From NCBI RefSeq assembly GCF_037975245.1, contig NC_092579.1, forward strand, positions 19,554,678 to 19,618,677: DNA of 64,000 bases, in the 5' to 3' direction. Positions 1 to 12,500 of this stretch are shown in pieces. The notes beneath the pieces were generated by a model. It was not told where the DNA came from. It did not search any database and saw only the letters and a program-made list of their open reading frames with translations. Source of the stretch: Apostichopus japonicus. Taxonomy: Eukaryota; Echinodermata; Holothuroidea; Aspidochirotida; Stichopodidae. The position numbers and the translations under genes were made by a program. Every line of letters begins with the position of its first letter. Position 1 is the stretch's first letter.

Positions 1-58
1 GAAAATTCTGAGGGGTGTTAGATACATGAATATGCAATACATCAGGGTTCTCATGCAC

Positions 59-258
59 CCAGTTGGGACAATATTTTCTATACTGTAGTGTCATGTCCCG
101 CTTCAGAGCACTTGTATGTCAGTATGAGCAGTATGAATATCATGTTTCTATCAGATCAAGGTTAGGAACTGTTTGTACTGACAATACCAGTGCTTTGAGA
201 GCATGATATTGGAGAACAGTTTAGAGAGGTATTAGCATAAGGAAATTGTCCCAACTGG
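59..258 (+). mobile_element. Foldback MITE with terminal inverted repeats
   Basis: The ends are a perfect 14-bp inverted repeat, CCAGTTGGGACAAT at 59-72 and ATTGTCCCAACTGG at 245-258. The 9-bp string GTTCTCATG occurs just outside each end (47-55 and 261-269), as expected for a target-site duplication. Inside, the arm around 99-125 (GCTTCAGAGCACTTG) pairs with the arm around 180-206 (AGTGCTTTGAGAGC), so the whole 200-bp element can fold into a hairpin. There is no coding capacity, so this is a non-autonomous DNA transposon. A 9-bp duplication does not fit Tc1/mariner (TA) or hAT (8 bp) and would suit a MuDR-like or unclassified family; that assignment is inference. Confidence 0.85.
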
Positions 259-1713
259 CAGTTCTCATGTGTCTTCTCACTGGATGTCTCACCCTCCCTC
301 CCCCCTACCCTCCACTTCCATAGTAATTAGGTAATGGAGGTTTTGTCATGAACTAATTAATGTCTCCCTGATACCCTGACAGTTGGGTCGAGCACACTCA
401 CAGGGTCACAAGCTTGAATCATGTTCCAGGCAATGATTTTGCTCTTTCACAATTAATAAAAACACCTTTCCACAGGGTTTGCCATGCATCAGTGCACTTG
501 GAGATTTAATATTAAAAACTAATGCATAAAGTGTATAGTGTTGTGCACATTACCTCTTAACGAAACTCAAGAAGTAAATTATCAGCTCTAAACTCACGAA
601 TGGTTTTTGCGTTGGAGTACAGTAGATCTATAAATACACAGTACACGACTGAATGATCATGCAAGAGATATATGTTGGTACTGTATAGGGTTGGTTGATA
701 AAGCTATTAGTCTCAGTGATGAGTAACGTCCGTTAATCGTCTACTGAGAATCAAGAAGAAGAGCCCCAAAATCGTTTCGTGTTTCGTAGCAGTTTAGAGT
801 ACATTTGACTTCTAAGATGAGGCCTTGGAAAGTGCGATGGAATTGTCCGTTATTTTAAAATTATGTTGTTTTATATTATGATATTTATTAGAATTGTCTA
901 TTATATATGTCCATTTATGTTTTTGGGCATATTCAGTAGGAGTTGCCTATGGTAGGGGAGTTGTAGGTCTCACTCAGGGATGTAGCTAAGGCCTGATGAT
1001 TGGGGGGGGTGAGACACCCCCACACCCCCCTCTAGCAACGTCCCTGGTCTCACTCTCTCCAGAGCTACAGTTGGTCTTCTCAATCTGTTGCTTTATACAG
1101 AGAGCGACTCGACCACGATTATATATATATATAGGAAGCCTGTAGTACAGGAGGCATATATCATAAATAGTCTTCCTTCATGTGGAAGTGAGTTGTTGTG
1201 TTGGTAACCTATCGTCGAAGGCCGGCTAATCCATCGATGTGTAACCAGATATAGCCGGTATTATAGCCGTCTATATGTTCATTATGATGTTAAAATTTAT
1301 CACGTGTGACAGGCCCTTCATCCGTCGCTACATTTTTGAGATAACATCGCCAAGTATTACCCGTGGGTATTCGTATCGCTGTCCGAAAGGGAAAGTTTAG
1401 AATTATTTGTCGGGCGAGGGTGTTTACAGTGTTTCAGCTGTCATGTGTGAGCCTTCGATTATTTCAGAGCCTGTCGTAAATTGGTTAAAAAATGGCCTTC
1501 CTTACGGTTAAAGGATGCACATTTTATTTGAGCTTGGAATCTTATACTTGGTGACAAACATTCTCTAGGTCAGTTGTTGATTGGGGGGGGGGTTAATTGG
1601 GCAGAAGGGGGGTAATTGGGCGGAAGGGGGGTGAGCATTGCAGTTTTTTTCCTTTTGGACTGCATATCTATTAACCAGGTAAGCAATAAATTTACTACCC
1701 AGTCAAAGGGAGG

Positions 1714-1866
1714 GTGCCATGCAAAATGTGCAAACTTGATATGTAAATACAACAATGGTATAATTGACCTGGTACGGCATACAGCAAAGTGCTATGCAAA
1801 AGAAGCAAACTTGATATCCAGAACTAGAGCAAAATGTATAATTGACCTGGTTTGCATAACAGAGTG
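1714..1866 (+). repeat. Tandem duplication, about 75-bp unit
   Basis: Two diverged copies begin at about 1714 and 1789 (offset 75). Both contain a GTGC(C/T)ATGCAAAA start, a GCAAACTTGATAT block and a TATAATTGACCTGG block in the same order. It is non-coding and looks like a local slippage or unequal-exchange duplication. Confidence 0.75.
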
Positions 1867-3080
1867 ATTTGAAAATTGGGTAAATTTTATATATAAATTA
1901 GATGGAATGTTATTGTTTTAATAGTAAATTTATAGTAACCATGGCATTAATTTGCAATATTGTAACATGTAAGTAAAAAAGCTATTTAACATAAACACCA
2001 GAAGAAATGCTACACAAAATATGAACTCTATTGGCTATTTCCTGATAGAGGCCTCTTTCGTGAAATGCAGTCATTGGCATTTATGTGACGATTAATATTT
2101 TCCAGCCATTTTAATGAACTTTATACAAAATAGTGACACTGAAAATGAGATTAAAGCTAGAACTAACTTTAAGATTTCAAAGGCTTTGTTGCAAAATCAA
2201 TGCTAAACAGTTATCATCCGATTATACAGCCAGTTATGATGCCCTTTGAATTGAAATACTCATACTAATTGAAATAAGTCACGTACCATGAAATTGCAAG
2301 AAGGAAAATCAGGAAATTTGAAAACTGTTTAATTCTTCTATGGAACCTGAATATTGATTGATATTGACTTATAATCATAGCTAATCATAAGTATCAAAAT
2401 TTGTTGTCAAAACTTCATCAAAATCGAAGCAGAAACTAAAGAAATTTATTCTAAAGTCATATTCATACCATTTTGTAGGCTTTCTACAGTCGTTATGTAT
2501 GAATAAAACTTCAACACCTACAACATTGTATGGATTAAGCAATCAATTTCATATATACTGATATTGTAATTAATATTGTAAAACGGTACATGTTACCCAA
2601 AGCTATTTACATCATATTGTCGAATTCCAGATGCATGCAGTCTAATTTTGATCAGTTTAAATATGAAACCTACTTTTAACTTCCTAAGAGCTATTCTGTT
2701 CATATAGTACTCAAGTGGATAGCAAATGTTTGCCAAATTGAAATTTTTATAAGCTTTCCAAGGTATTTTCTACATCCATAGAGCAATTATTTGATTAAGA
2801 TTTCAAATTTTAGTGGTTGGGTTACTTTCTGTTAAAATAGAAAAATTCAATTTCCTAATAATCTATTTATGTACTTAAGTGCAGAAACTGTTAATATTAA
2901 ATCTTTCTAGTTGTTAAATAAGAGACATAGCATAATTGACCTTACTATTCTATTCTGCTTTATAAAATATTAAAAAGGATGTATGAAATTCCATCCCCCT
3001 CTCCCTTCCCCTCTGCCCTCCCGCCCCACACTCCCCCAAAAAAGAGTTGTAAGTAGATGAATCAATGTGATGATTAATTT

Positions 3081-3215
3081 AATAGGTTTCACAACTGTAG
3101 ACAATACAAGTTCCTTTGTTTTAACGCTACATCAACGTTGCATGTATGGTTGGGTGTATAGTTGCCATCTTTATGATCAAGCCATCAGATTAATAAATTA
3201 AACTTCATTCCTCTC
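3081..3215 (+). repeat. Diverged direct repeat, copy 1
   Basis: Copy 1 of a direct repeat whose partner is at 3858-3996, about 777 bp downstream. Shared blocks include ACAACTG(T/C)AGAC, CTRCATCAAC(G/C)TTGCATG and GATCAAGCCAT, ending in AAACTTCA. The pair brackets a tRNA-derived SINE and a C-rich tract, so it may be an old segmental duplication or two copies of an unnamed dispersed repeat. Confidence 0.75.
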
Positions 3216-3299
3216 TAGTTACCTGTCTCCTAACTACTATTCATATTCACTCCCATCTACCTTGCTTATAACAATTGTTAAAGTTCTTGCATTTCTCCC

Positions 3300-3372
3300 T
3301 CCCCTCCCCTCTCCCAACCTCCCCCACCCTCTCCCACCCTCCCACACACCCCCACACCCTCCTCCACCCCAC
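3300..3372 (-). other. C-rich polypyrimidine tract (minus-strand G-quadruplex potential)
   Basis: About 70 bp are almost purely C/T/A with more than ten runs of CCC or longer. The complementary strand therefore has many closely spaced G-runs that meet the usual G-quadruplex spacing rule. Similar shorter tracts occur at 3001-3045, 15725-15745, 28430-28490 and 39680-39710. Confidence 0.6.
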
Positions 3373-3389
3373 TGTTATCCTCTTTGAGG

Positions 3390-3680
3390 TCACTGCCCTC
3401 TTCCTTCTCTCATCTTAGCAATCGGCAGGTTCCGGGTTCGATACCCGGCCGGGTCAATTAAAGTAAGGTGGGTTTTTCATCCAAGAGCAATCTACGGTTT
3501 TCCATCTGAATTAATTTCTTAATTGAAAAGATTCCAAATTGGAGTTAAAATGTTTAATTAGAAGCAACCCGACATGTAAGTTGTAATCAATAAGCCCTTG
3601 TGGGTTTCTCCCAAATTTGTGGTGGCTTAAGCGTCGTAAAATTAACTGCTGATTTTTAATATTATTATTATTATCTACCA
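3390..3680 (+). mobile_element. tRNA-derived SINE (A-box end degenerate)
   Basis: A consensus-like B box, GGTTCGATACC, sits at about 3434-3444 inside a CCGGGTTCGATACCCGG stem that resembles the tRNA T-arm. About 220 bp of unrelated body follow, and the element ends in a (TTA)n tail at about 3658-3675. A tRNA-like head, unrelated body and simple-repeat tail is SINE architecture. The upstream A box is not clear; it may be lost into the C-rich tract. Confidence 0.75.
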
Positions 3681-3857
3681 CTTCGAAAGGATATAGCCAA
3701 ATTTTCTATTTGGAATTCCATCCACAAGGAATCCACCATCAAATTTTGTCTAAATGAGAGTTTTCGAAGTTGGAAGATTTCCTGTGTTCATGTTTCGCAC
3801 CACAAATAGTACTCTTTTTGTTAGGCTAGGATAGAGATTAATACGTAGCCTAGTGTT

Positions 3858-3996
3858 AAATAGTTTAACAACTGCAGACTTTACAACCTGTGTTGAAAAG
3901 CTGCATCAACCTTGCATGATTCAGGGTCTATCTTAGCCATCTTTCTGATCAAGCCATTGAATTTTAAAATCAATTTATCATAAACTTCAGTCCTAT
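3858..3996 (+). repeat. Diverged direct repeat, copy 2
   Basis: Second copy of the repeat at 3081-3215, with the same block order (ACAACTGCAGAC, GCTGCATCAACCTTGCATG, GATCAAGCCAT, AAACTTCA). It has many substitutions and small indels, consistent with an old duplication. Confidence 0.75.
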
Positions 3997-5251
3997 CAAT
4001 TCCGAAGAGATCTAAACATGTGCAGATAAAGCAGTTTTGTTTGGCCAGCTATTCCAGCTTTTAGCGGATTATAATAAACCATCGCATGGAACGGGTAAAA
4101 CTTTTCATGAACAATTAATTCAATATTTAACATACATACATAGATACACAACTCATTTTATACATAGCTGATATAGATGATATATTTAGTGATGATGTTA
4201 CTACCCGTAATTGTGAACCATAATACACCAATTTACAGAATTCCCAACAACTCTTAACGTTTTCTTTCTTTTACCATAATATCCAACCACTTAGCCCAAA
4301 TCCCAGAAACAGCCTCTCACTGAAGAGAATTTAACTAAAAGAACAAATTTCCAACTTAATAATTCTAATCGATCGAACAGTCTCTTTGCACCGTGACCAA
4401 ATGTGTGGCAGCAAGTGCTAAGTATGTATGTATGTATGCCAGCGCTCCGTGTGCGACTTTAAGTACGTCAGCATATATTATCGAGTAAATTCATGCAGTA
4501 TTCCAGTATTTTGGCATAAAACTCGCTCAACTGTATAAAAAGATCAGGTTCAAAGTAGTCTAGAGTTTAATTTCAAATTTTAGAATAGACTTTTCAATCC
4601 TTGTGTGGTATATATTCTGTGCATTGTTAAGAAGAGAAAAAATGATAGAAACTCATTTACCAGGTTGATACTTGAAACGATAATGAATGAGTATATCTGG
4701 ATTGTGCGTGCATGTATACACTTTGGGGGTGTCTTCACCTGCCTGCATTGTCGTTTGCAAAACTCTTGAATGATTGCCGAAAGAGTTACTTCCAAAATGA
4801 AGAAAGAAAAAAATCAAAATGTTGACAATATTGATTGAGATTTGCATAGAAAAGGATGAGAAGTTGGACATGTATAGTAAACATGTATTTTATTAACAAA
4901 ATACACGTTTCACCATAAAAATATGAAACATTTTAATATCATTTGTTTGGTTAATTTTGGGTGTATATGCGCAACAGGTATGTAATTATAATCCAGAGCT
5001 TAATTAGTCATTAACGATCACAAAGATGTGGACGATCATCTTTAAGACGCTTGTCACTTACCTGTCTCCTCCCCAAACCTGTGCTCTTTTGTTTTTATTA
5101 TTTCTTTTCTAAGTTTATTGGTGGATTATTATAGGGGGAGGCTAACAGGGATGCAGCTGTTGGATGTGTGTGCAGGGGTGATGGGAAGGGAGGTGGGGTA
5201 TAGGAGGAGGGCTGGAAGGAATAAACAAGCTTGAGTTAATCTGTTGGAAGT

Positions 5252-5494
5252 TTATGTATGTATGTATTTTAGATCCTCCTACAAGCAGGAACTCGCGAAG
5301 AAGCCTCATTGGCTTATCAAAGCCGCAAGCTGACCGAAGTCAATCTCTTAGATTCATATTTAACGTCCATGATTATGAGTTGTCAATTGTCAACAACTCT
5401 GTAACTGTACGACATACATTAATCTGGGAGTGACTCGAACCGGGGACCCTATGATTGGAAGGCACCAGAGTTAACCACTGAGCTAACACTCCTT
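5252..5494 (-). mobile_element. Complete-looking tRNA-derived SINE
   Basis: Read on the minus strand, it starts near 5493 with a tRNA-like head: an A box around TAGCTCAGTGGTTAAC and a B box GGTTCGAGTC about 40 bp later (near 5430-5440). A body of about 160 bp follows, and the element ends in a short (TACA)n tail at about 5252-5268. Head, body and simple tail give a length of about 240 bp. The body differs from that of the SINE at 3390-3680, so these are two families. A relationship to deuterostome SINE families is plausible but unproven. Confidence 0.85.
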
Positions 5495-6674
5495 TAGTTT
5501 AAAATGTCCAATAGTTTATAATGTCCAATAACAAACACAGAGGTTCATGATCTAAAGAAGACAATATTTTACCCATCCAGGGTTCATCTAGCGTCTGTAC
5601 CCTGGTGACTGATTCTGAGAATTTTGTTCCAGAATGCGTGATGTGATGTACTGTAGTACAGTGCCTCCAGTGTTTATCCTTGACTGTAAAAGCTGTTTGG
5701 CATGAACAACCAAACCACAAATTTGACTACATTTACATGCTCATGCATGCATGAAAATAAATCTGTATTGTTCCGCGTTTCAAAGAATATACGTAAATAA
5801 ATAACGTCATGCAGTTAAAAAAAAGAAAACCCAAATCCAAACCCATGCAAACTTAGAAATCATAAGGATCAGAAAAGGGGTAATGACATTTCCAGCTTAA
5901 GAATGGGATTATTTATTCACCCCTTATATTTTAATTTAAAAAGAAAGAAAATGGAACTGTCAGATATTATGTGTTGTATTCATAGAGAAAACACACAAGA
6001 TGTCTACGACTTTGTGAGATATTTCATTTGATTTGTTTGACTCACTAATGTAATAGCTAGTGTAATGGTGATGATAAGAATTGTGTGACTTTCGTTCAGC
6101 CTATACAGTAATATGTATATACAACTTCAGTCAGTCCCTTCATCCACTCAACAGCTGTCTGACTAGTTGAGAAATCTCACAGGCCTCTGTTTGTTTAATA
6201 GCGAGAGACAGCAGCGAGAGGTTACTGAAGAAGGAGAAAAAAAAAAAAAAATCCATCAAAACTTAAAAGTAATTGGAAAAGGCTTTCACAGTAATGAGTA
6301 AGAGCTGTGTGTGAGGGTGACACCCTTGAGATAAATCATAAAATATTATTATTATCATTTTGGGTTCAAACATGGAATAAATTGCAAGCCTGCTGGGATG
6401 TCCCGTTCTTTATTGCAAGTCGTAATCTGGATGTCTATATAGTACTGCTCATCTAGCAATGACTACACTGTTTACTGCTATGTGTATCAATTGCTCAAAG
6501 ACTTTGGTTAATCAAGCAATGTAGTTAATTGCTCTCCATGCAAACATGTTGACTTTCTTAGATAAACTTGGAGGTGACGATGTCGTAGTACATTACTACG
6601 ACGACGCCGTACAACGTAAGGAGGTTGCAAGAGATGACGCATGAATATATCGTAGTTTAATTATGGAACTGAAG

Positions 6675-6707
<33 letters not shown>

Positions 6708-6714
6708 TTATATC
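6675..6714 (+). repeat. (TA)n microsatellite
   Basis: About 40 bp of nearly pure TA repeat. A similar short block lies at 10603-10640. Confidence 0.9.
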
Positions 6715-9348
6715 AAACTGACCTGGTTTGAATTCACAGCCGGTATAACATACTGATCTGTTGCGATTGTCTCTCTGATGGGATGTCTGAAACAATCATT
6801 TGTATTTTTGTTATAGCTGTAGATATCTGATATATTACGTGGAACTGCCATTTTCTTATTTTGGTTGAAGTCTGGTTGAATTTATATAAATTAAAGCCAT
6901 GTTCCAGAATGCAAGGGACATTATGATGGTGGTCTCTCTCAGGGACTGAGGTAATGGCTGATAACCCTAGCTGACACGTCCACATGTAAAGAAACTGGTG
7001 TTAGACCAACGTCAATGTTGTTGAAATGAACGAGCATTACCCAACCAGTCTTAATATGCGAAAGTGACAAGGGAACTTGACCGATGGACATCTTCGGTCT
7101 TCTCTTGAGCGTTCACCTGAGTGACCTGGCGGGTCAGGATTCACCCCGTAATGGAGATCAGGATTCTGTGTAAACGATCATTCACACTGAGAGATCGAGC
7201 GCCCTTCGGTTATCAGATCCCCATGTGTTCTCAATATGTGAACGAGGCCAAGTTCTAAGTGAGAGTACTATTTAGTCACAGGTATAGCTACATCCTGACA
7301 TTGTTGGTCAACTGCTGAGAATTTGATCTAACTTGCAGGATGTTGCTCAAAATAAGATTACATTGTTTTCATTCAATAAAATGGATTTTTGGAGTCCTAG
7401 ACAGTTGGCATGATACCTCAAATGTTGATGCTGAAAATAACTATTTTTTTTTATCAGAGAGTTTTAATTGCCATTGGATCTTGTATCAATTAAAGACTGG
7501 ATACACTGCATATAGAGTTAAGTATGTGTGTCAAAAGTTGAGAAAATACTTTCAAAAGGAGAAGAAAAGAAACCCAGGGGAAGAAAAAATACAAGGAAGT
7601 TAGAAATCAATGGAAATGGAACTATGGAAGATTAAGAAATAGCAGGTTGATTGCTTATGAAAAAATTTGTCTGTAAACTATATATCCTTAAAGAATTTGT
7701 TCCTTATTATTATTTTAATAGGTTATAATAGGTTGATGATCGTGTGCAACGAGGTGGATATCCCGCTTGGCTTAATAGAAAAACAAGTAAAACAAATAAG
7801 TGCCAAAAAAGAGAGGGAATTGTGCCAAGAGAGCTGAATGAAGTATTAAAGAGTGCTGTGGTTGAAAAATACTTAAAACTCTGATTTTTGGTGTTGATTG
7901 TGCAACTTATTGGGTCATATCAAGTAGATTATGTAAAATTCTCTTGGGTGCAGAGCTGTATTGAGACCTGCATACTAGTTTTGAACAACAATAAAACAAA
8001 AATAGAAACAAAGAAGAGATTACGGAACTGAGGGTGGGTCCCAAACTATTTTAATATAAAAAAAAACTTGGAAACTGAATTCGAAAGGAAACGTTCTTGA
8101 TTTGGTAATAGCTTCCTATGTACATGCAGCTACTGTATGCTTGTTTATTATCGTATATTGACAATTAATATTTAGGCTACCAGATTTATTGAATAAGAAA
8201 GTTAACTTCATATTTAATACTTCATTTAACTAACCTGTCTCTTCATTCTCAGTGTACTCTGCCTATAGAAACCTATATGGTAACATTTGGCCTCTGCTGA
8301 GTGATGTAAATTTGATATGGAATTGTAGCATATGTAAAAATATACACACAGATTCTGGGAATGGAAGTTACTGTGCTATAAAAGGACTTATAATTAAAAG
8401 TTAGTAACTCCAATCTAGGTATATAGCTTTCTTTAGAATTACCGCATTACTTTTTCAAATTACATTGTTTTATACAGACATGTGCAAGAAATATTGAAAA
8501 TTACATTAAACTACAAGTACATTTCTTTAACTCAAATTGACATGCCAGCAAATATGTTTGGAATGCTGTAACTCATATTGAAAAAGCTGATAGTATTTTC
8601 CATAGAAGATTGTCGATATATATTTTATTTCTTGTTTGTAATAAACACGTGTTACTTTTATATGTCATGGAATTAGTGTGTCGACCTTGCTATAAATATA
8701 CATAATTCAATGAAATAAAATGATTGTTATCTGGTTTTGGCTAAAGTGAATTGCAAATGAAACGAAAGTGATAGCAAAGTACACATAACATACTACTGTA
8801 CTATAAGTACACATGATCAAACTTCATCTAAGGTAGATGTACTTTATACTTTCTCTATATTAGTCCTGTATGCCCTTAGTATCGAGAGATGATCTGTGAT
8901 GTTGTCAGTTTTATCAAGTGATAGCCTCAGTCTCTCAGAAGCTCTCAGATGTCAATTCGTATTAGTCCTGTAAAATATTTATTGTCATGTATATTGTAGA
9001 GAAGTGAAGGGAGTATGTCTCCCAAATTTGTAAGCCTGGATCCGGTGTTTTAGCATTTGGCGCAGTATTTATTGGTAGGCAGAAGACATGTTGGTGTGTA
9101 TATTTGGGGGGGGGGGGGGTTGTGAAATAATGACAACTTCTTTACAATATAAACTAAAAATTACTTTGTATTAACAGGAACTGTTTTTTAGGTTTTTCTT
9201 TTAAGTTTGTATCAAGCTCCATGGCTAAGTTTCCTGTCTCCCCACAGTTATTGCACTCTTCTTGTGTGGTTAGCTTGTACAGTAACATGATTGCAAGCTT
9301 GCAGCAGTTGAATTGTATATGGCAGATCGATTTGTGATTATCAGCCAT

Positions 9349-9535
9349 ATTGGGACAATTTTCTAATGCTATATACCACTGTAATCTAGTCCTCTGGTAT
9401 CATGGTTCAAAGTACTTGTGTAGACAGTATGAACAGTTCCTAATTAACATTTATCTGATAGAAACATGATATAGTCATACTGCTGGTACTGTCAGTACCA
9501 GTGCTTTGAAGCACTTACTGTAGCACATGAATATT
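9349..9535 (-). mobile_element. Second copy of the foldback MITE, reverse orientation
   Basis: It begins with TTGGGACAATTTTCT at 9350, matching the terminal repeat of the element at 59-258. Its core, with AACAGTTCCTAA, ATCTGATAGAAACATGATAT and CATACTGC in order, matches the reverse complement of the core of that element, so this copy is inserted the other way round. The internal arms CAAAGTACTTG and AGTGCTTTGAAGC are retained. The far terminal repeat is not recognisable beyond about 9520, so this copy is truncated or eroded at that end. Confidence 0.75.
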
Positions 9536-12500
9536 CATGAATGTTCATTCATCGCTGATCAGTTTCTAATCCAAGACAGGTGAGGTTAGGGAAAGTTTAT
9601 CAGAGTAAAACTTAAAAGTTACTTACTTCGCAAAGTCTCAACCTGCCTCAACAAGTATTATACAGTATTAAAGACAGTTTTTACGGTGAGAATATTCAAA
9701 TTAGGTGAAAGATGACCCCTTAACTTTAAGCCCGATGCAAGGCACGGCTAGATTCAGTAATAACTAATTTGTATAAACCAGTCAGGGAGGGTGGTATAGC
9801 ATTACATATAAAACAAAGTAAGAAACTAGAAATGAATGAAACTATTTCTCTAAGTCTGTAGTAGTACTTGCAACTCTTAAGCCTAGTCTTTCCTTTCTAC
9901 CAGAGGTGGATCCTGTAATTACACACATACCCTGCGTCTTTAAAACCTTACGTTAGGCGTATTTTGTCATCTCGTGCAATCCTCTTGACGAAATGACAAA
10001 TTTACAACTGGATCGTGAGTTACCGGACAGTCTTTCAGTTCCCTCAATTAGGATGTATTTATAAATACCTGACATGGCTCTCCTGTGCTGCTGCTGCTAC
10101 ACCCACGCAAACTCTCCATCCATTAAGATAATTGTGCCATATTCCATCGCCTCATCAGTTCATCTCTGACACCTGCTTCTCCGTCTCATCAGCTCCTATA
10201 CTCCTCCTCGGAGCGGTAAATCTTCATCTTTGACCGAATCTCCATCCTCCCAGCAGCTCCATCTCTCTCTTTGTCTTCGTCGGCTATATATTAGAGTTCA
10301 CTCTCAGTAAAATCGCTAAGGACATTTTTCTTGAACTCTTAAACATAATTTACTTTTCATTTCAATTTATAAATTTTCTGAAGGTGCTGACTGAGGGAGA
10401 TTTGATCAAAAGGCAAAGATTTTGATGTAAACCTGAGAACTGAGTTATATATTGCTATTGATCATAGTGCTATATAGCTCTTTGAGAAACTATTTTGACA
10501 AAATAAGAGAAAGAATAATATGATCAGACAATAATATTTTGCTTTATTATGTTAATCCGCAATACATACTGCAGTTGTTACCAAAAATAAAAAAAAATAA
10601 AAAATATATATATATATATTATATATATAGTATATATAGTAAGAAAATATGTATTGCAAGTTCCTTTAAAGTTTGTTGTAATTGAAGCTTATTATTAATT
10701 TAAGTTTTGGGATTTCTGTAGTTCCCTTTAATAAGTCTTTTCTTATGCTGTCATTATTTCAGATTTGATATGTATTAGAAAGTGATGTTTTTGTAAATTT
10801 TAATTAAAAAAATACAGTTTACAGACAAGTTTTCTATCAATAATAAAGCTTTTGCCTCATGGGAAAGAGTGAGGTTTGGTAATAATATTTCACTATACGT
10901 CTTAACTCATTAAAAAAAAAAAAAAAACACTTTGGGGGTCAATGTGAGAATATTTGCTCGTCTTTCACAGTCTGTGACCAGTTAATCGAGGGTTGATACG
11001 TCATAGATAATATCTTGGGTGAATTAATTGTCTATGATATATGTTCCATTAGTTGGCACAAAGTCAGCTGAAATACTTTGTAAACTTGATCAAGGAATAT
11101 ACATTTTAATAACTTGCAGGGCCAGAATGGCTATACTGAATTATTCTGATACGCTTGGAATGTCTTGTGGGACAGTGGCTTTCATCCGTTAAATCTATAA
11201 CGTCTGGTAACTCGAAATTTTGTGAAAGTGTACAGATCACAGGGGAATTTTGAAACAAGTTGTTTGGAGCAATTTGAATGCCGCTCCAGGTCGGTAATGG
11301 GGTAATTCTAAAATTGCAAGCTCGCTAAAAACGCTTCTTATCCTCCTCTCAATACCTGATCAATCAATACATCCAAAACGGAGTATTATAATTTTGTGTG
11401 TATTAATAGGTAGAATTTATTTGGGGATTTTGGCGATTCGTTTTGGAAGAAAGATCAATAGGACTGATGGATATCAGGACAGTCAATTTTCATTAAACAA
11501 ATGTTTCCCCCCTCCCTCCCCTTCATATTGTATCTTGTGACCACCAACACTCAGTACAAATAGCGTTTTGTATTTTATGGTTATTTTACAGCAATTTTGC
11601 AGTAATTCTTCTAAAGATACTGGTGTTATTTTAGAACTGAAATCCTTTGCAAGCCTACAGTATGCTTCTTCTTTAAAAGGTTTTTTTTTTATAGTTATTG
11701 CAAGATCTCATTCTAATATATAGAGAAAGTAATGCATTCAAAATGATCATTAAAGTAGTATAAATGCACTACCAGGTTAAAGAGAAGTGTGAGATTTCTT
11801 ACACCAAATAGATATTCTAAAATTCGATGAAATTCTCTCCATCAGGAATCCTTTTTCATAGCCAGCAAACTGTGATAAACATTGCACATGAAAATTTGCT
11901 GGAGATGCAACAATGTTTTTGTACGGGGCCTGATTTTTTTTAGTTCTAGGAAACTCTTTATTTCAGCACACAGGAAACATGCAGGCAACAAAGAAAAGAA
12001 GAAAAACTCCCACTCTATCATTTCCTGTAGATTTGCAGTGTTCCTATATGGTCCGTCCTTTATTGTCAAATTTGAAAGTTTCCTGTTTTTGCATAATATC
12101 AACTTTCATATTTCCTAGAGTAAGTTTAGAGAGAGAGACAGAGAAAGCAAAATTGTTGTTTTTATTTAGTTTCAAATATCAGATGATAAATAGATCAGTG
12201 AAGAACCTTGTTTTCTTAGTTCCAGATGCAGATCGCACTTAAATATTGTTAATAACGACATTTGATGTCAAGTACCTTCAATCTATAGTGAAATGGATCG
12301 ATTTTAAATGATTGCGCACTCATATATCTATCTACATACAACCACAGCGCCCTCAATGTGCTGTACCTGGCGCATGCGGTAGAATTAGGAGGTGGTCTGA
12401 AGGTATCACAAGGTCATCATTATACTGCCAAATATGCCAGAAACTTAAGAAATATGGTCACCAATGTGTTTCAAGAAATTTCAAGAAAGGTTCCAATGAA

